Of a stretch of DNA of 33,128 nt, positions 17,722 to 26,903 are shown in pieces. How positions within the stretch are numbered: the stretch's first letter is position 1; the number at the start of each line of letters is the position of its first letter. The position numbers and the translations under genes are program-made. The notes beneath the pieces are model-generated. The model ran no database searches and had not been told where the DNA came from. It worked only from the letters and a program-made list of their open reading frames with translations. Source of the stretch: an uncultured Clostridia bacterium (lineage in GTDB: Bacteria > Bacillota > Clostridia > Christensenellales > CAG-1252); the NCBI GenBank assembly GCA_946625545.1, contig CAMOTC010000008.1, forward strand, positions 1-33,128, in the 5' to 3' direction.

Positions 17722-19308
17722 ATGACGAGAGAGGCAGGCATACTACTAGCGATCTCCTCCCTACCTTCAAGGGAGGGTATAGGGACTCTCGGAGAGGGCG
17801 CGTACGACTTTGTGCGCTTTCTGGAGCGTGCGGGCGTCCGCGTTTGGCAGGTCCTGCCGCTGACCCCGACGAGAGAGGGAAACTCCCCATATTCCTCCGT
17901 CTCGGTGACGGCATTCAATCCTTTGTTTATCGATTTATACGATCTCGCGAAGCGGGGACTTTTGCAGGAAAAGGAGATAGACTTCGCTCCTTCCGAAAAG
18001 GTAGACTACGCCGCCCTGATCCCCGAAAAGGAGAGGCTGCTCCGCCTCGCTTTCTCCCGTTTTGACCTGACGGACGACGACTTCTGCGCCTTCGTCAAAA
18101 AGGGGGAGTACGCAGAGTACGCCGCTTTCTCCACGATGAGCGAAGCCTTCGGCGGCAAGCCTTTTACCGAATGGGCGGATGGATACGACCGCTGTGACAG
18201 AGAGCGAGTCGGCGCCTTTATCCGCGAGCACTTAAACGAATACTTATATCATCTATTCACCCAATACATCTTTGACCTTGAGTGGCATACACTCAAATCG
18301 TACGCAAATGCGCACGGCGTCAAGATCTTCGGCGATATGCCCATCTACGTCGCGATGAACAGCGCGGAGGCGTACTTTCACCCTGAGCTCTTCCTCTTCG
18401 ACGAGGATCGCCGTCCCGTCAAGGTAGCGGGCGTCCCTCCCGATTATTTCAATTCCGAGGGTCAGCTCTGGGGCAATCCTCTCTACGATTGGGAGAGTAT
18501 GAAAAAGAATGACTATTCCTGGTGGCGCGCACGTATCCGTCGCGAGCTCGAGCGCTTCGATATCCTCAGGATCGATCACTTCCGCGGACTGGATCGCTTC
18601 TATGCGATCGAGGTGGACGCCGAGGACGCTAAGCACGGCGTATGGATGGCAGGACCCGGAGCGGATCTCTTCGAGGGGATGCTCGATCTCCCCATCGTGG
18701 CGGAGGATCTCGGCTATATCGACGAGAGCCTGCATCGTATGCTGGATGCCGTGGGTTTCCCCGGGATGAAGGTGTACGAGTTCGGCTTGAACGGCGACCC
18801 GTGGTGCGAGCATAAGCCCGCGAACTATATCGAGAACGTCGTCGCCTATACGGGCACGCACGACAATATGCCTTTCCGCGGACACCTCGACGAGCTGGAC
18901 GAGCAGGGGATCACGACCGCGACACGCGATATCCTCGTGCAGGCGACGGTCTTGAAGGTGGCTCTCCCCGCCGCGATCGACGTCGCGAAAAAGGCAGGCA
19001 AGGGCGAAGCGCCCGAAAAGAGGATACAGAGCAAGGTGGATTACTTGGAGAGTCTCCCCCTCTCTGCTTTTATGGGAAAGCCGACCGATCTCCTGACCGA
19101 GGCGGCGATCCGCTCCCTCCTCGCCTCCAAGGCGCGCCTCGCGATGATCCCGATGCAGGATATCCTCGCTCTCGGCGCCGACGCGCGTATGAATACTCCC
19201 GCCCTCGTCAGCGAGGAAAACTGGGCTTGGCGCGTCTCCCCGTCCTCTCTCACAGACGATCTCGCAGACGCCTTGAAGCGCGACTTAAAGAAGGCGAAGC
19301 GAGCTTAA
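17722..19308 (+). CDS. malQ: 4-alpha-glucanotransferase (amylomaltase, GH77)
   Basis: LPSREGIGTLGEGAYDFVRFLERAGVRVWQVLPL, DMPIYVAMNSAE, ILRIDHFRGLDRFYAIE, VAEDLGYID, YTGTHDN. Confidence 0.96.
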   Translation: MTREAGILLAISSLPSREGIGTLGEGAYDFVRFLERAGVRVWQVLPLTPTREGNSPYSSVSVTAFNPLFIDLYDLAKRGLLQEKEIDFAPSEKVDYAALIPEKERLLRLAFSRFDLTDDDFCAFVKKGEYAEYAAFSTMSEAFGGKPFTEWADGYDRCDRERVGAFIREHLNEYLYHLFTQYIFDLEWHTLKSYANAHGVKIFGDMPIYVAMNSAEAYFHPELFLFDEDRRPVKVAGVPPDYFNSEGQLWGNPLYDWESMKKNDYSWWRARIRRELERFDILRIDHFRGLDRFYAIEVDAEDAKHGVWMAGPGADLFEGMLDLPIVAEDLGYIDESLHRMLDAVGFPGMKVYEFGLNGDPWCEHKPANYIENVVAYTGTHDNMPFRGHLDELDEQGITTATRDILVQATVLKVALPAAIDVAKKAGKGEAPEKRIQSKVDYLESLPLSAFMGKPTDLLTEAAIRSLLASKARLAMIPMQDILALGADARMNTPALVSEENWAWRVSPSSLTDDLADALKRDLKKAKRA

Positions 19309-19329
19309 AATGAAATGTTTCGGAATAAT

Positions 19330-19355
19330 AAAAAGCCGACCTGCGTCGGCTTTTT
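19330..19355. terminator. Bidirectional rho-independent terminator
   Basis: AAAAAGCCGAC-ctgc-GTCGGCTTTTT between convergent malQ and ABC exporter genes. Confidence 0.93.
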
Positions 19356-19376
19356 ACTTTATCTTATTCGCTCTCG

Positions 19377-21191
19377 TTATTCCTGAAACTGCGAATTGTA
19401 GAGCGTGGCGTACGCTCCGCCCTTTTCGAGCAGTTCTGCGTGCGTTCCTTGCTCGATGATGTCGCCGTCCTCGAGGACGAGGATCAGGTCGGCATTCTTG
19501 ATCGTGGACAGCCGGTGCGCGATCACGAAAGAGGTGCGTCCCACGGTCAGATTATCCATCGCGCGTTGGATCAGTACTTCGGTGCGGGTATCCACGCTGC
19601 TCGTCGCCTCGTCGAGTATGAGGAGGGGTGCGTCCTCCACGATGGCGCGAGCGATGGTCATCAGCTGTTTCTGTCCGACGGAGAGATTGAGTTTATCGTC
19701 CAGCACCGTGTCATAGCCGTTCGGGAGGGTGGTGATGAAGTGATGCAGTCCCACCGCCTTCGCCGCTTCCACGACCTTTTCATCGGGAGCGTCCGTCTTG
19801 CTGTAGCGGATATTCTCCTTGATCGTACCCTCAAAAAGCCAGGTATCCTGCAGTACCATGCCGAAGAGCTCGTGCACGTTCTCGCGGGTCAGGGTGGAGA
19901 TGTCCACGCCGTCTATATAGATCTTGCCCCGATTGACTTCATAGAATCGCATCAAGAGGTTCACCACGGTGGTCTTGCCCGCGCCTGTGGGACCTACGAT
20001 CGCGATCTTTTGTCCCGGGAGGGCGTGCGCGGAGAAGCCGTGCATGATCTCACGGTGCGAGTCGTATCCAAAGCGCACGTTGTCAAAGACGACGTCGCCT
20101 TTCGTCACCTTAAAGTCGCTTCTCTTGCCGCTCTCGTCCTCGAGCTCCTCGTTCTTGAGGAAGTCAAAGACCCTCTCGCTCGCCGCGGCGGCGGATTGGA
20201 GAGAGGAGAGCGAATTTGCAAAGGTGGTCAGCGGATTGATAAAGAGGTTGACGTACATAATGAAGGCGATGACCACGCCGAAACTGATCTTTCCCGCGAG
20301 GGCGAGGGAGCCGCCGAGCACCGCCACACTCACAAAGCCGAGGTCGCCCACGAAGCCCATCAAAGGCATCATCATGCCCGACATGAACTGCGCGTTTCTG
20401 CCCGAGACGCGGAGCTTGCCGTTGATCTTGTCAAAGGCGGCTTGCTCCTTCTCCTCGCCGCCGTACGCCTTGACGACGTTATGCGCGCTGTAGATCTCCT
20501 CGATCCTGCCGTTGATCTCGCCGAGCTCCTGTTGCTGACGGATAAAGTATTTCTGCGAGCGCTTGATGATCGCTCCCACGACGAGGAAGCCGAGGAGGGA
20601 TACCCCGATCGCCGTAATAGCCATAATGTAATTTGTGATAAACATCATCACGATGGATCCCACAAACTGCACGACGGCGCCGATCAAGGTGCCCACGCTC
20701 TTATTCATCGTGACCTCGATGAGGTCCACGTCGTTGGTCGCGCGGGAGAGGGTGTCGCCGTAGCTCGTCGTATCAAAGTAACGGAGGGGCATACGGTCGA
20801 TCTTCTTGTCGATATCCGAGCGCAGTCCGCGGGTGATCTTTTGGGTGACCGTCGCCATGATAAAGCCCTGCGCGTAGGAGAAGAGCATCGAGCAGCCGTA
20901 AAAGATCACGAGGGTCACGCAGATGCGCGTCGTAGCGGAGACGTCGATCCCGAGAGGGGAACGCACCCCTTCGAGGATCATATCGGACAATTTCTTGATA
21001 TAGTTGGGTCCGAGGATCGCGAGCACCGAGCCCACGATCGCGAGGAGGAGCACGATGATAAAGGCGGGGGTATAGCTTTTCGCATAGCGGATCAGGGAGA
21101 GCACGGCGTTCTTCATGCTCTTTGGCTTATCCACCATCATATCACGCATAGGCCCTTTCGGGGGACGACGATAGTTCTCTTTCTCAGCCAT
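19377..21191 (-). CDS. ABC exporter half-transporter (TMD-NBD), catalytic-Glu subunit of heterodimer
   Basis: Walker A GPTGAGKTT, Walker B LLILDEATSS, H-loop VIAHRLST; signature LSVGQ is non-canonical. Confidence 0.93.
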   Translation of the reverse strand: MAEKENYRRPPKGPMRDMMVDKPKSMKNAVLSLIRYAKSYTPAFIIVLLLAIVGSVLAILGPNYIKKLSDMILEGVRSPLGIDVSATTRICVTLVIFYGCSMLFSYAQGFIMATVTQKITRGLRSDIDKKIDRMPLRYFDTTSYGDTLSRATNDVDLIEVTMNKSVGTLIGAVVQFVGSIVMMFITNYIMAITAIGVSLLGFLVVGAIIKRSQKYFIRQQQELGEINGRIEEIYSAHNVVKAYGGEEKEQAAFDKINGKLRVSGRNAQFMSGMMMPLMGFVGDLGFVSVAVLGGSLALAGKISFGVVIAFIMYVNLFINPLTTFANSLSSLQSAAAASERVFDFLKNEELEDESGKRSDFKVTKGDVVFDNVRFGYDSHREIMHGFSAHALPGQKIAIVGPTGAGKTTVVNLLMRFYEVNRGKIYIDGVDISTLTRENVHELFGMVLQDTWLFEGTIKENIRYSKTDAPDEKVVEAAKAVGLHHFITTLPNGYDTVLDDKLNLSVGQKQLMTIARAIVEDAPLLILDEATSSVDTRTEVLIQRAMDNLTVGRTSFVIAHRLSTIKNADLILVLEDGDIIEQGTHAELLEKGGAYATLYNSQFQE

Positions 21192-22959
21192 CTTTTCTGT
21201 CCTCCTTGTTGAGTTCCTCTTCCGAGAGCTGCGACGCGGCGATCTCGCGATAGATCGGGGAGGTTTTCAAGAGCTCCCTGTGCGTGCCCATCGCGGCGAT
21301 CTTGCCCTCGTCCATGACGATGATCTTATCCGCCCCTTCGATGGTGCCTATCCTCTGCGCGACGATCAGGACGGTGGTCCCCTTCATCTCCTTTTTCAGC
21401 GCGGCGCGCAGGTCGCGGTCGGTCTTATAGTCGAGCGCCGAGAAGCTGTCGTCAAAGATCAGGATCTCGGGCTTCTTATAGAGAGCGCGGGCGATGGAAA
21501 GGCGTTGCTTCTGCCCGCCGCTGAAATTCGCCCCTCCTCGTGCGATAAATGCGTTCTCCCGACCCTCTTTATCCATCACGAAGTCGTAGGCGGCGGCAGT
21601 CTCGAGCGCGTGGTGAACTCCCTCCGTCTCGTTGGGCTTATTCTCACTGCCGTACACGACGTTATCCTTGACGGTGCCCGAGAAGAGGACGGCTTTCTGC
21701 GAGACGTAGCCGATCTTTTCCACGAGCGTCTTTTGATCGTATTCCTTGACGTTGACTCCGTCGATATACACCGCGCCCGCCGTCACGTCGTAGAAGCGGG
21801 GGATCAGATTTATCACGCTGGTCTTGCCGCTGCCCGTCGCGCCGATAAAGGCGACGGTCTCTCCCTCCTTTACCGTAAAGGAGATATGCTCGAGCACGGC
21901 GCTCTCCGCGTCGGGATAGGCAAAGGTCACGTTCTCAAAGGTGATCTCTCCTCTGACGCCGGGGAGCCCTTCGGTGCGCGGTCCGCTCTTGATCTTGGGA
22001 TCCGTCGCGAGCACCTCGCCGATACGCTTCGCCGCGACGGTCGCGCGGGGGAGCATCAGGAAGACGAAGCTCATCATCATAAAGGACATCACGACCTGCA
22101 TCGCATAGGCGGAGAAGGTCACCATCTCGCTGTAGAGCAGGACCTTTTCCTGTCCCATCGCGGCGTTGATGAGATAGACGCCGATCCAGTAGATCGCGAG
22201 GGTCATGCCGCTCATCAGTCCCGACATCACGGGGTGGATCGCCGCCATCGTGCGATGGGCGACGAGGTTGTTCTTTGCAAGGGCGGCGTTCGCTTTTTCA
22301 AATTTTCTCTGTTGATATTCCTCCGCATTGAAGGCGCGGACGACTCTCAGCCCCGTGAGTTTTTCGCGCATTCTCGCGTTGATATCGTCGGTCAAGGTCT
22401 GGATCTTCTTAAAGCGGGGTACCGCGACGAGAAAGATCGTCGCGAGCAGGATCCCGAGAAAGATGACCGCCGCGATCACCGTCACGCTCCAGTGCCAGCT
22501 CTTGGTCGCGATCTTGGAGAGAGCCCATACCGCCATGATGGGGGCGCGCAGAGCGACCTGCATACCCATCGAGACCAGCATCTGTACCTGCGTGATATCG
22601 TTGGTCGAGCGGGTGATCAAGCTCGCGGTCGAGAAGAGATTGATCTCCTCCATCGAGAAGAACTGCACCTTGCGAAAGAGTCCGTCGCGCAGATTGTACG
22701 CGAGATCGGAGCCTATCATGGACGCAGAATACCCTACAGCCACCGAGCAGAGGACGCCTGCCGCCGCGAGTCCGAGCATTTTCAGCCCCGCGAGGAGGAT
22801 ATCTTTGGTCGTGCCGCCCGCCTGCGTGACGAGGAGGGTGACTTCCTGCATCCTATCGATGAGAGTCAGCTCCGCCCAGACCTGCAAGGCGATGATCCCG
22901 ATGCTGAGGATAAAGAGGAAGAGTTGCTTTTTACCCAGTTGTTTGATCAGTTTTCCCAC
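21184..22959 (-). CDS. ABC exporter half-transporter (TMD-NBD), degenerate-site subunit of heterodimer
   Basis: Walker A GATGSGKTS, signature FSGGQKQR, Walker B ILIFDDSFSALD (Asp for Glu), Gln at H-loop (VAQRI). GTG 22959 with GGAGG preferred over ATG 22986. Confidence 0.92.
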   Translation of the reverse strand: MGKLIKQLGKKQLFLFILSIGIIALQVWAELTLIDRMQEVTLLVTQAGGTTKDILLAGLKMLGLAAAGVLCSVAVGYSASMIGSDLAYNLRDGLFRKVQFFSMEEINLFSTASLITRSTNDITQVQMLVSMGMQVALRAPIMAVWALSKIATKSWHWSVTVIAAVIFLGILLATIFLVAVPRFKKIQTLTDDINARMREKLTGLRVVRAFNAEEYQQRKFEKANAALAKNNLVAHRTMAAIHPVMSGLMSGMTLAIYWIGVYLINAAMGQEKVLLYSEMVTFSAYAMQVVMSFMMMSFVFLMLPRATVAAKRIGEVLATDPKIKSGPRTEGLPGVRGEITFENVTFAYPDAESAVLEHISFTVKEGETVAFIGATGSGKTSVINLIPRFYDVTAGAVYIDGVNVKEYDQKTLVEKIGYVSQKAVLFSGTVKDNVVYGSENKPNETEGVHHALETAAAYDFVMDKEGRENAFIARGGANFSGGQKQRLSIARALYKKPEILIFDDSFSALDYKTDRDLRAALKKEMKGTTVLIVAQRIGTIEGADKIIVMDEGKIAAMGTHRELLKTSPIYREIAASQLSEEELNKEDRKDG

Positions 22960-23420
22960 AAGGTCGCCTCCACTTTTTTGTAGCATTCATAAAAGAGATT
23001 CATATTCGCGAGGAGTTCCTTCGCCTTTTCCATACCCATCTCCGCAAAGATCTTTTTGGTGACGACGGACGCCGTCGCCTTCTGCTCGTCGAGGATGGAG
23101 AGCGCCTTATCCGTCAGGGCGAGATAGACCGACTTTCTGTCCGTTTCGTGTCTCTCGCGGCGGAGATAGCCTTTCTCCTCCATGGTATTCAGGAGCTTGG
23201 AGACCGCAGGCTTGGAGATCTCGAGTCCTACGGCGAGATCCTTCGCCCGCGTCGGCTTATTCATGCTGTCGTTGATCTTTACGATATACGACGCAAAGAG
23301 CTCGGGGAAGGTCATGCCGCACAAGAGGTGCGGATCGCGAAAGACCGATCCCGCCCTGTACATCGTCGTCAAGATCATATTGTCTTTTCCGAGTTCGGGG
23401 GTCATAGTTTCCTCCTTCAA
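22947..23420 (-). CDS. MarR-family transcriptional regulator
   Basis: winged HTH with LEISKPAVSKLLNTMEEKGYLRRERHETDRKSVYLALTDKA; AGGAGGAAACT before ATG. Confidence 0.92.
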   Translation of the reverse strand: MKEETMTPELGKDNMILTTMYRAGSVFRDPHLLCGMTFPELFASYIVKINDSMNKPTRAKDLAVGLEISKPAVSKLLNTMEEKGYLRRERHETDRKSVYLALTDKALSILDEQKATASVVTKKIFAEMGMEKAKELLANMNLFYECYKKVEATLWEN

Positions 23421-23441
23421 TGATTAACCAGGTTAATGATT
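23419..23441. promoter_or_regulatory. MarR operator-like palindrome
   Basis: AATgATTAACC-a-GGTTAATgATT; inner ATTAACC/GGTTAAT arms perfect; overlaps the leader of the MarR gene. Confidence 0.75.
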
Positions 23442-23653
23442 GCCTTATTTAATCATATTTCTCGCGCGCCCCTGTGTCAAGCGATTCTATATATAGTAGA
23501 GTATTACCTTTTTATCGCGAAGGTGACCGCCATGAGAAAGAAAAGGCAAAACTATTCTCGTATTGACGTATGCGCGTATGCTCATACATTCATCCTCCGA
23601 GAGCATCGAGGATATATCGCGCTCCGTTAGGATCATAAGAAAAAACAATCGTT

Positions 23654-23740
23654 ATGCCGATAAATGAGACAATCAAAGATTCAAGTCAAGAGATTGCAAA
23701 AAACATCCATAACTATTATAGGAATTGTACTGAAAAATGA
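23654..23740 (+). CDS. Short ORF (28 aa) or 3' gene remnant
   Basis: ATG CCG ATA AAT ... GAA AAA TGA encodes MPINETIKDSSQEIAKNIHNYYRNCTEK; directly followed by a terminator; no clear SD. Confidence 0.25.
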   Translation: MPINETIKDSSQEIAKNIHNYYRNCTEK

Positions 23741-23770
23741 TCGGGCACCCCGCTCGGTCATCTTTTTTTT
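23737..23770 (+). terminator. Rho-independent terminator
   Basis: ATGATCGGGC-acccc-GCTCGGTCAT (10 bp including G-U pairs) then cTTTTTTTT. Confidence 0.85.
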
Positions 23771-23779
23771 GTTTAAATA

Positions 23780-23860
23780 TGAATAATCATTCACATTTTC
23801 TTGACAAGTCTTTCGGGCGGTGATACGATGAAATTGAAAAATGTGAAACATTATTCACAT
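23780..23860. promoter_or_regulatory. Promoter of ABC/FtsX operon flanked by two operator-like palindromes
   Basis: TGAAT-aatc-ATTCA (23780-23793); TTGACA-17 bp-TACGAT promoter; ATGTGAA-acatta-TTCACAT (23841-23860). Confidence 0.7.
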
Positions 23861-23880
23861 ATTGCAGATCGGAGGGATAT

Positions 23881-24579
23881 ATGAGTTTGATCGAATTAAA
23901 GGGTGTCAGCAAGATCTATAAGAGCGGTGAACACGAATTGCGCGCGCTCGATAATGTGGATATAAATATAGAAAAAGGAAAGTTCGTCGTAATACTCGGT
24001 CCGAGCGGTGCGGGTAAGAGTACGCTACTGAATATCCTCGGAGGACTCGACAGCCCCGATGAGGGTAAGATCATCGTAAACGGAAACGACATTTCTTCTT
24101 TAAGCGGAGACGCGCTTGCCGATTATCGTGCAAAGACGGTCGGCTTTGTCTTTCAGTTTTACAATTTGATCCCTACGCTGACCGTCCGCGAAAACGTTGA
24201 GTTGGTGCGAGAGATCGCTCCCGACGCATTCCCTGCGGAGCGAATGATCGCCGAGGTCGGTCTGTCCGATCACTTAAATAATTTTCCTTCCGAGCTTTCG
24301 GGCGGTGAACAGCAGCGCGTATCGATCGCACGCGCTTTGGCTAAAAACCCCGAGATCATTCTCTGCGACGAACCGACCGGAGCCTTGGACAGCGATACAG
24401 GCGTGATCGTGCTGAAACTGCTTTTGGATATGGCGCGTTCCTATGGCAAGACGATCCTGATCGTCACGCACAATCAAAACATTGCCAAGATGGCGGACGT
24501 GGTCGTTCGCGTCAAGAACGGCAAGATCCTCTCGGCCGAAGAACAGATCCCTCTTTCCGCCGACGACGTGGAGTGGTGA
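23881..24579 (+). CDS. ABC transporter ATP-binding protein (LolD/MacB type)
   Basis: [45 protein letters not shown]. Confidence 0.95.
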   Translation: MSLIELKGVSKIYKSGEHELRALDNVDINIEKGKFVVILGPSGAGKSTLLNILGGLDSPDEGKIIVNGNDISSLSGDALADYRAKTVGFVFQFYNLIPTLTVRENVELVREIAPDAFPAERMIAEVGLSDHLNNFPSELSGGEQQRVSIARALAKNPEIILCDEPTGALDSDTGVIVLKLLLDMARSYGKTILIVTHNQNIAKMADVVVRVKNGKILSAEEQIPLSADDVEW

Positions 24580-24580
24580 T

Positions 24581-26866
24581 ATGCTAGTCAAAAAGCTGTT
24601 TCGCACCTTTGGAGAATACAAGGCACAATTCATCTCGATGATCCTGATGATCATGATCGGCGTCGGCATTTTTATCGGCTTCAACATGGAATGGGTGACG
24701 ATAGAAAAGGACACGAACGCCTTTTATGAAGAGACCTATTTCGCCGATTATCGAGTAGTTAATGACGGAGGTCTCGGATTTACCGAAAAGGATCTCAAAG
24801 CGATCCGCGCCATCGAGGGAGTGGACGCTGCCGCTCTTTATGCTTCGATCGATCTCAACGTCAAGGGAGAAGAGAAAAAGACGCTTGCCGTGACGGTGAC
24901 GACCTCGGAAGACGTATCCTTTTTCAAATTGATGTCGGGCGCTCCGTACGACAAGGAGGACGAAGACGGGATCTGGCTATCCGAGCGCTATGCCGAAGAA
25001 AACAATATAAAAATCGGCGATACGATCACGCTATTCTATAACGGCGATATCCCCTTGATCGTCCGCGGACTCATCAAATCTGCAGAATACCTGATCTGCG
25101 TGCCGGACAACGGTGCCGTCATGCCCTCGTTCGACACATACGGGTTTGCTTACGTTTCGCCCGCGGCGTATCTCTCGGTGGCAAAATTCCCGATCTATCC
25201 GCAGATCAATGTTCGATCCTCGCTCACCGAAAAGCAGTTCAAGGAGGCGGTCAACGCCGCGCTCTCCAAAACCACCCTCGTTTTGACTAAGGACGAAGTG
25301 ATCTCTTATGCCGAAGTGCAGGGCGAAGCGAAAGAAGGCAAAACGATGGGCGCATTCCTTCCCTTGGTCTTTCTTTTGATCGCAGTTCTTACCATGATCA
25401 CGACGATGCACCGCATTGCCGCCAAAGAAAAGACGCAGATCGGAACGTTGAAGGCGCTGGGCTTCCGCGACGGAACGCTTCTCAGGCATTATACTCTGCT
25501 TTCCTTATTTGTAGGGATAATCGGAAGTATCCTCGGGATCGGTCTCGGCTATCTCGTTTGCTATTTCATTATGAATCCGCACGGTGCGATGGGGACTTAT
25601 TTCGATATGCCTTATTGGACGATGTATCTGCCGTGGTTTAGCTACCTTGTGATCGCCGTTATCCTCGCATTGTTTACGGCTGTCGGGTATTTCTCCGTCT
25701 CACGCATGTTAAAAGGAAGCGCGGCAGAGGCGCTTCGCCCGCTCGTGCCGAAAAAGGTAAGCAAAGTTCTCCTTGAAAAAACGCCCTTGTGGAACAAGCT
25801 GTCTTTCGGGATGAAGTGGAACCTGCGCGATATGATGCGCCACAAGTCCAGGCTCTTTATGAGCCTGCTCGGCGTGATCGGTTGTATGGTGATCCTCGTC
25901 GGCGCAATGGGGATGAAAGACACTGCGACGGAGTTCATTGATTCTTACTATGAAGGCGCAATGAACTACAAAACCTGTATCTATTTGGATACGGCCGCTT
26001 CGGATGCCGCGCGCGACGAGGCGATCACGCTTTACGGTGGGAACTATTCGGCGACGGTCCCTGTCGAGATCGAAGAAAAATCGATCAGTTTGACCGTTTG
26101 GTCTCTCCCGACTGACAAGATGCGCTTCTTGAAAGAGGACGATTCCTACGTCAAGTTGACGGACGACGAGGCTTTCGTCTGCTCTCGTATCGCAGATGAG
26201 TTCGGATTGAAAAAAGGTGACGTTATCAAGATCAGTCCCTTTGGGAAAAGCAAGGTTTATGAACTCACCGTCGGAGGCGTGGCACGGTCACTTTCCGAAA
26301 GTATTATGATCTCCGTTGACTACGCCAAGGCTCTCGGTGTCGAATATAAGGCGGATACGATCTATTCCGACACCCCGATCACCGAGGTAGATACTTCCCT
26401 TGTTGCTATCAAAAACGTTCGCACCAAGGGGGAGATCATGGAATCGTTCGACAGCTTTATGGAGATCATGAACGAAATGATCCTGCTTTTGATCGTCGCA
26501 GGCGTCATCCTCGGTGTGATCGTCCTTTACAACCTCGGCTCGATGGGATATACCGAACGCTACCTTGAGATGGCTACCCTAAAAGTCGTGGGATTCAATA
26601 ATAAAAAGATCGCGGGGCTGTTGATCGGACAAACGATGCTGATCACCCTCTTCGGGATCATCCTCGGATTCCCGCTCGGCGTGCTCGTCTTGAAATGGTT
26701 GATCGTTGCGCTTGCATCGGAATACGAGATGTCGCTCTATCTCGGACCGATGACTTATCTCGTTTCAATACTCGTGACCGCGGGGGTCTCCTTGATCGTC
26801 GGCTTGCTGGTCGCGAGAAAGAATAAAAAGATTGATATGGTCGCCGCCCTGAAAGCGCCCGAATAA
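24581..26866 (+). CDS. FtsX-like ABC transporter permease
   Basis: Two FtsX-type four-helix regions flanking extracytoplasmic domain; ATG 24581 follows the ATPase stop directly. Confidence 0.92.
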   Translation: MLVKKLFRTFGEYKAQFISMILMIMIGVGIFIGFNMEWVTIEKDTNAFYEETYFADYRVVNDGGLGFTEKDLKAIRAIEGVDAAALYASIDLNVKGEEKKTLAVTVTTSEDVSFFKLMSGAPYDKEDEDGIWLSERYAEENNIKIGDTITLFYNGDIPLIVRGLIKSAEYLICVPDNGAVMPSFDTYGFAYVSPAAYLSVAKFPIYPQINVRSSLTEKQFKEAVNAALSKTTLVLTKDEVISYAEVQGEAKEGKTMGAFLPLVFLLIAVLTMITTMHRIAAKEKTQIGTLKALGFRDGTLLRHYTLLSLFVGIIGSILGIGLGYLVCYFIMNPHGAMGTYFDMPYWTMYLPWFSYLVIAVILALFTAVGYFSVSRMLKGSAAEALRPLVPKKVSKVLLEKTPLWNKLSFGMKWNLRDMMRHKSRLFMSLLGVIGCMVILVGAMGMKDTATEFIDSYYEGAMNYKTCIYLDTAASDAARDEAITLYGGNYSATVPVEIEEKSISLTVWSLPTDKMRFLKEDDSYVKLTDDEAFVCSRIADEFGLKKGDVIKISPFGKSKVYELTVGGVARSLSESIMISVDYAKALGVEYKADTIYSDTPITEVDTSLVAIKNVRTKGEIMESFDSFMEIMNEMILLLIVAGVILGVIVLYNLGSMGYTERYLEMATLKVVGFNNKKIAGLLIGQTMLITLFGIILGFPLGVLVLKWLIVALASEYEMSLYLGPMTYLVSILVTAGVSLIVGLLVARKNKKIDMVAALKAPE

Positions 26867-26888
26867 GCTATCCTTTCGGCGGCAAAAG

Positions 26889-26897
26889 TGATATAAT
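26889..26897 (+). promoter_or_regulatory. Extended -10 promoter element (TGATATAAT) immediately upstream of copA ATG
   Basis: TGATATAATAAGATTATGACG; -10 hexamer 26892-26897 and ATG 26904; no SD. Confidence 0.65.
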
Positions 26898-26903
26898 AAG
26901 ATT

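Noticed and set aside
16428-17918. 496-aa minus-strand ORF antisense to lysA and malQ
   Set aside because: Spans two convincing sense genes; no recognisable domains.
19440-21212. 590-aa plus-strand ORF antisense to the ABC exporter
   Set aside because: Fully overlaps a well-supported ABC gene on the other strand; His/Asp/Arg-rich low-complexity translation typical of mirror ORFs in GC-rich DNA.
21280-22983. 567-aa plus-strand ORF antisense to the second ABC subunit
   Set aside because: Same reason; no recognisable domain, no SD, codon bias artefact.
23436-23630. 64-aa ORF downstream of the MarR promoter
   Set aside because: No SD; start overlaps the operator/promoter region of the divergent MarR gene; no recognisable features.
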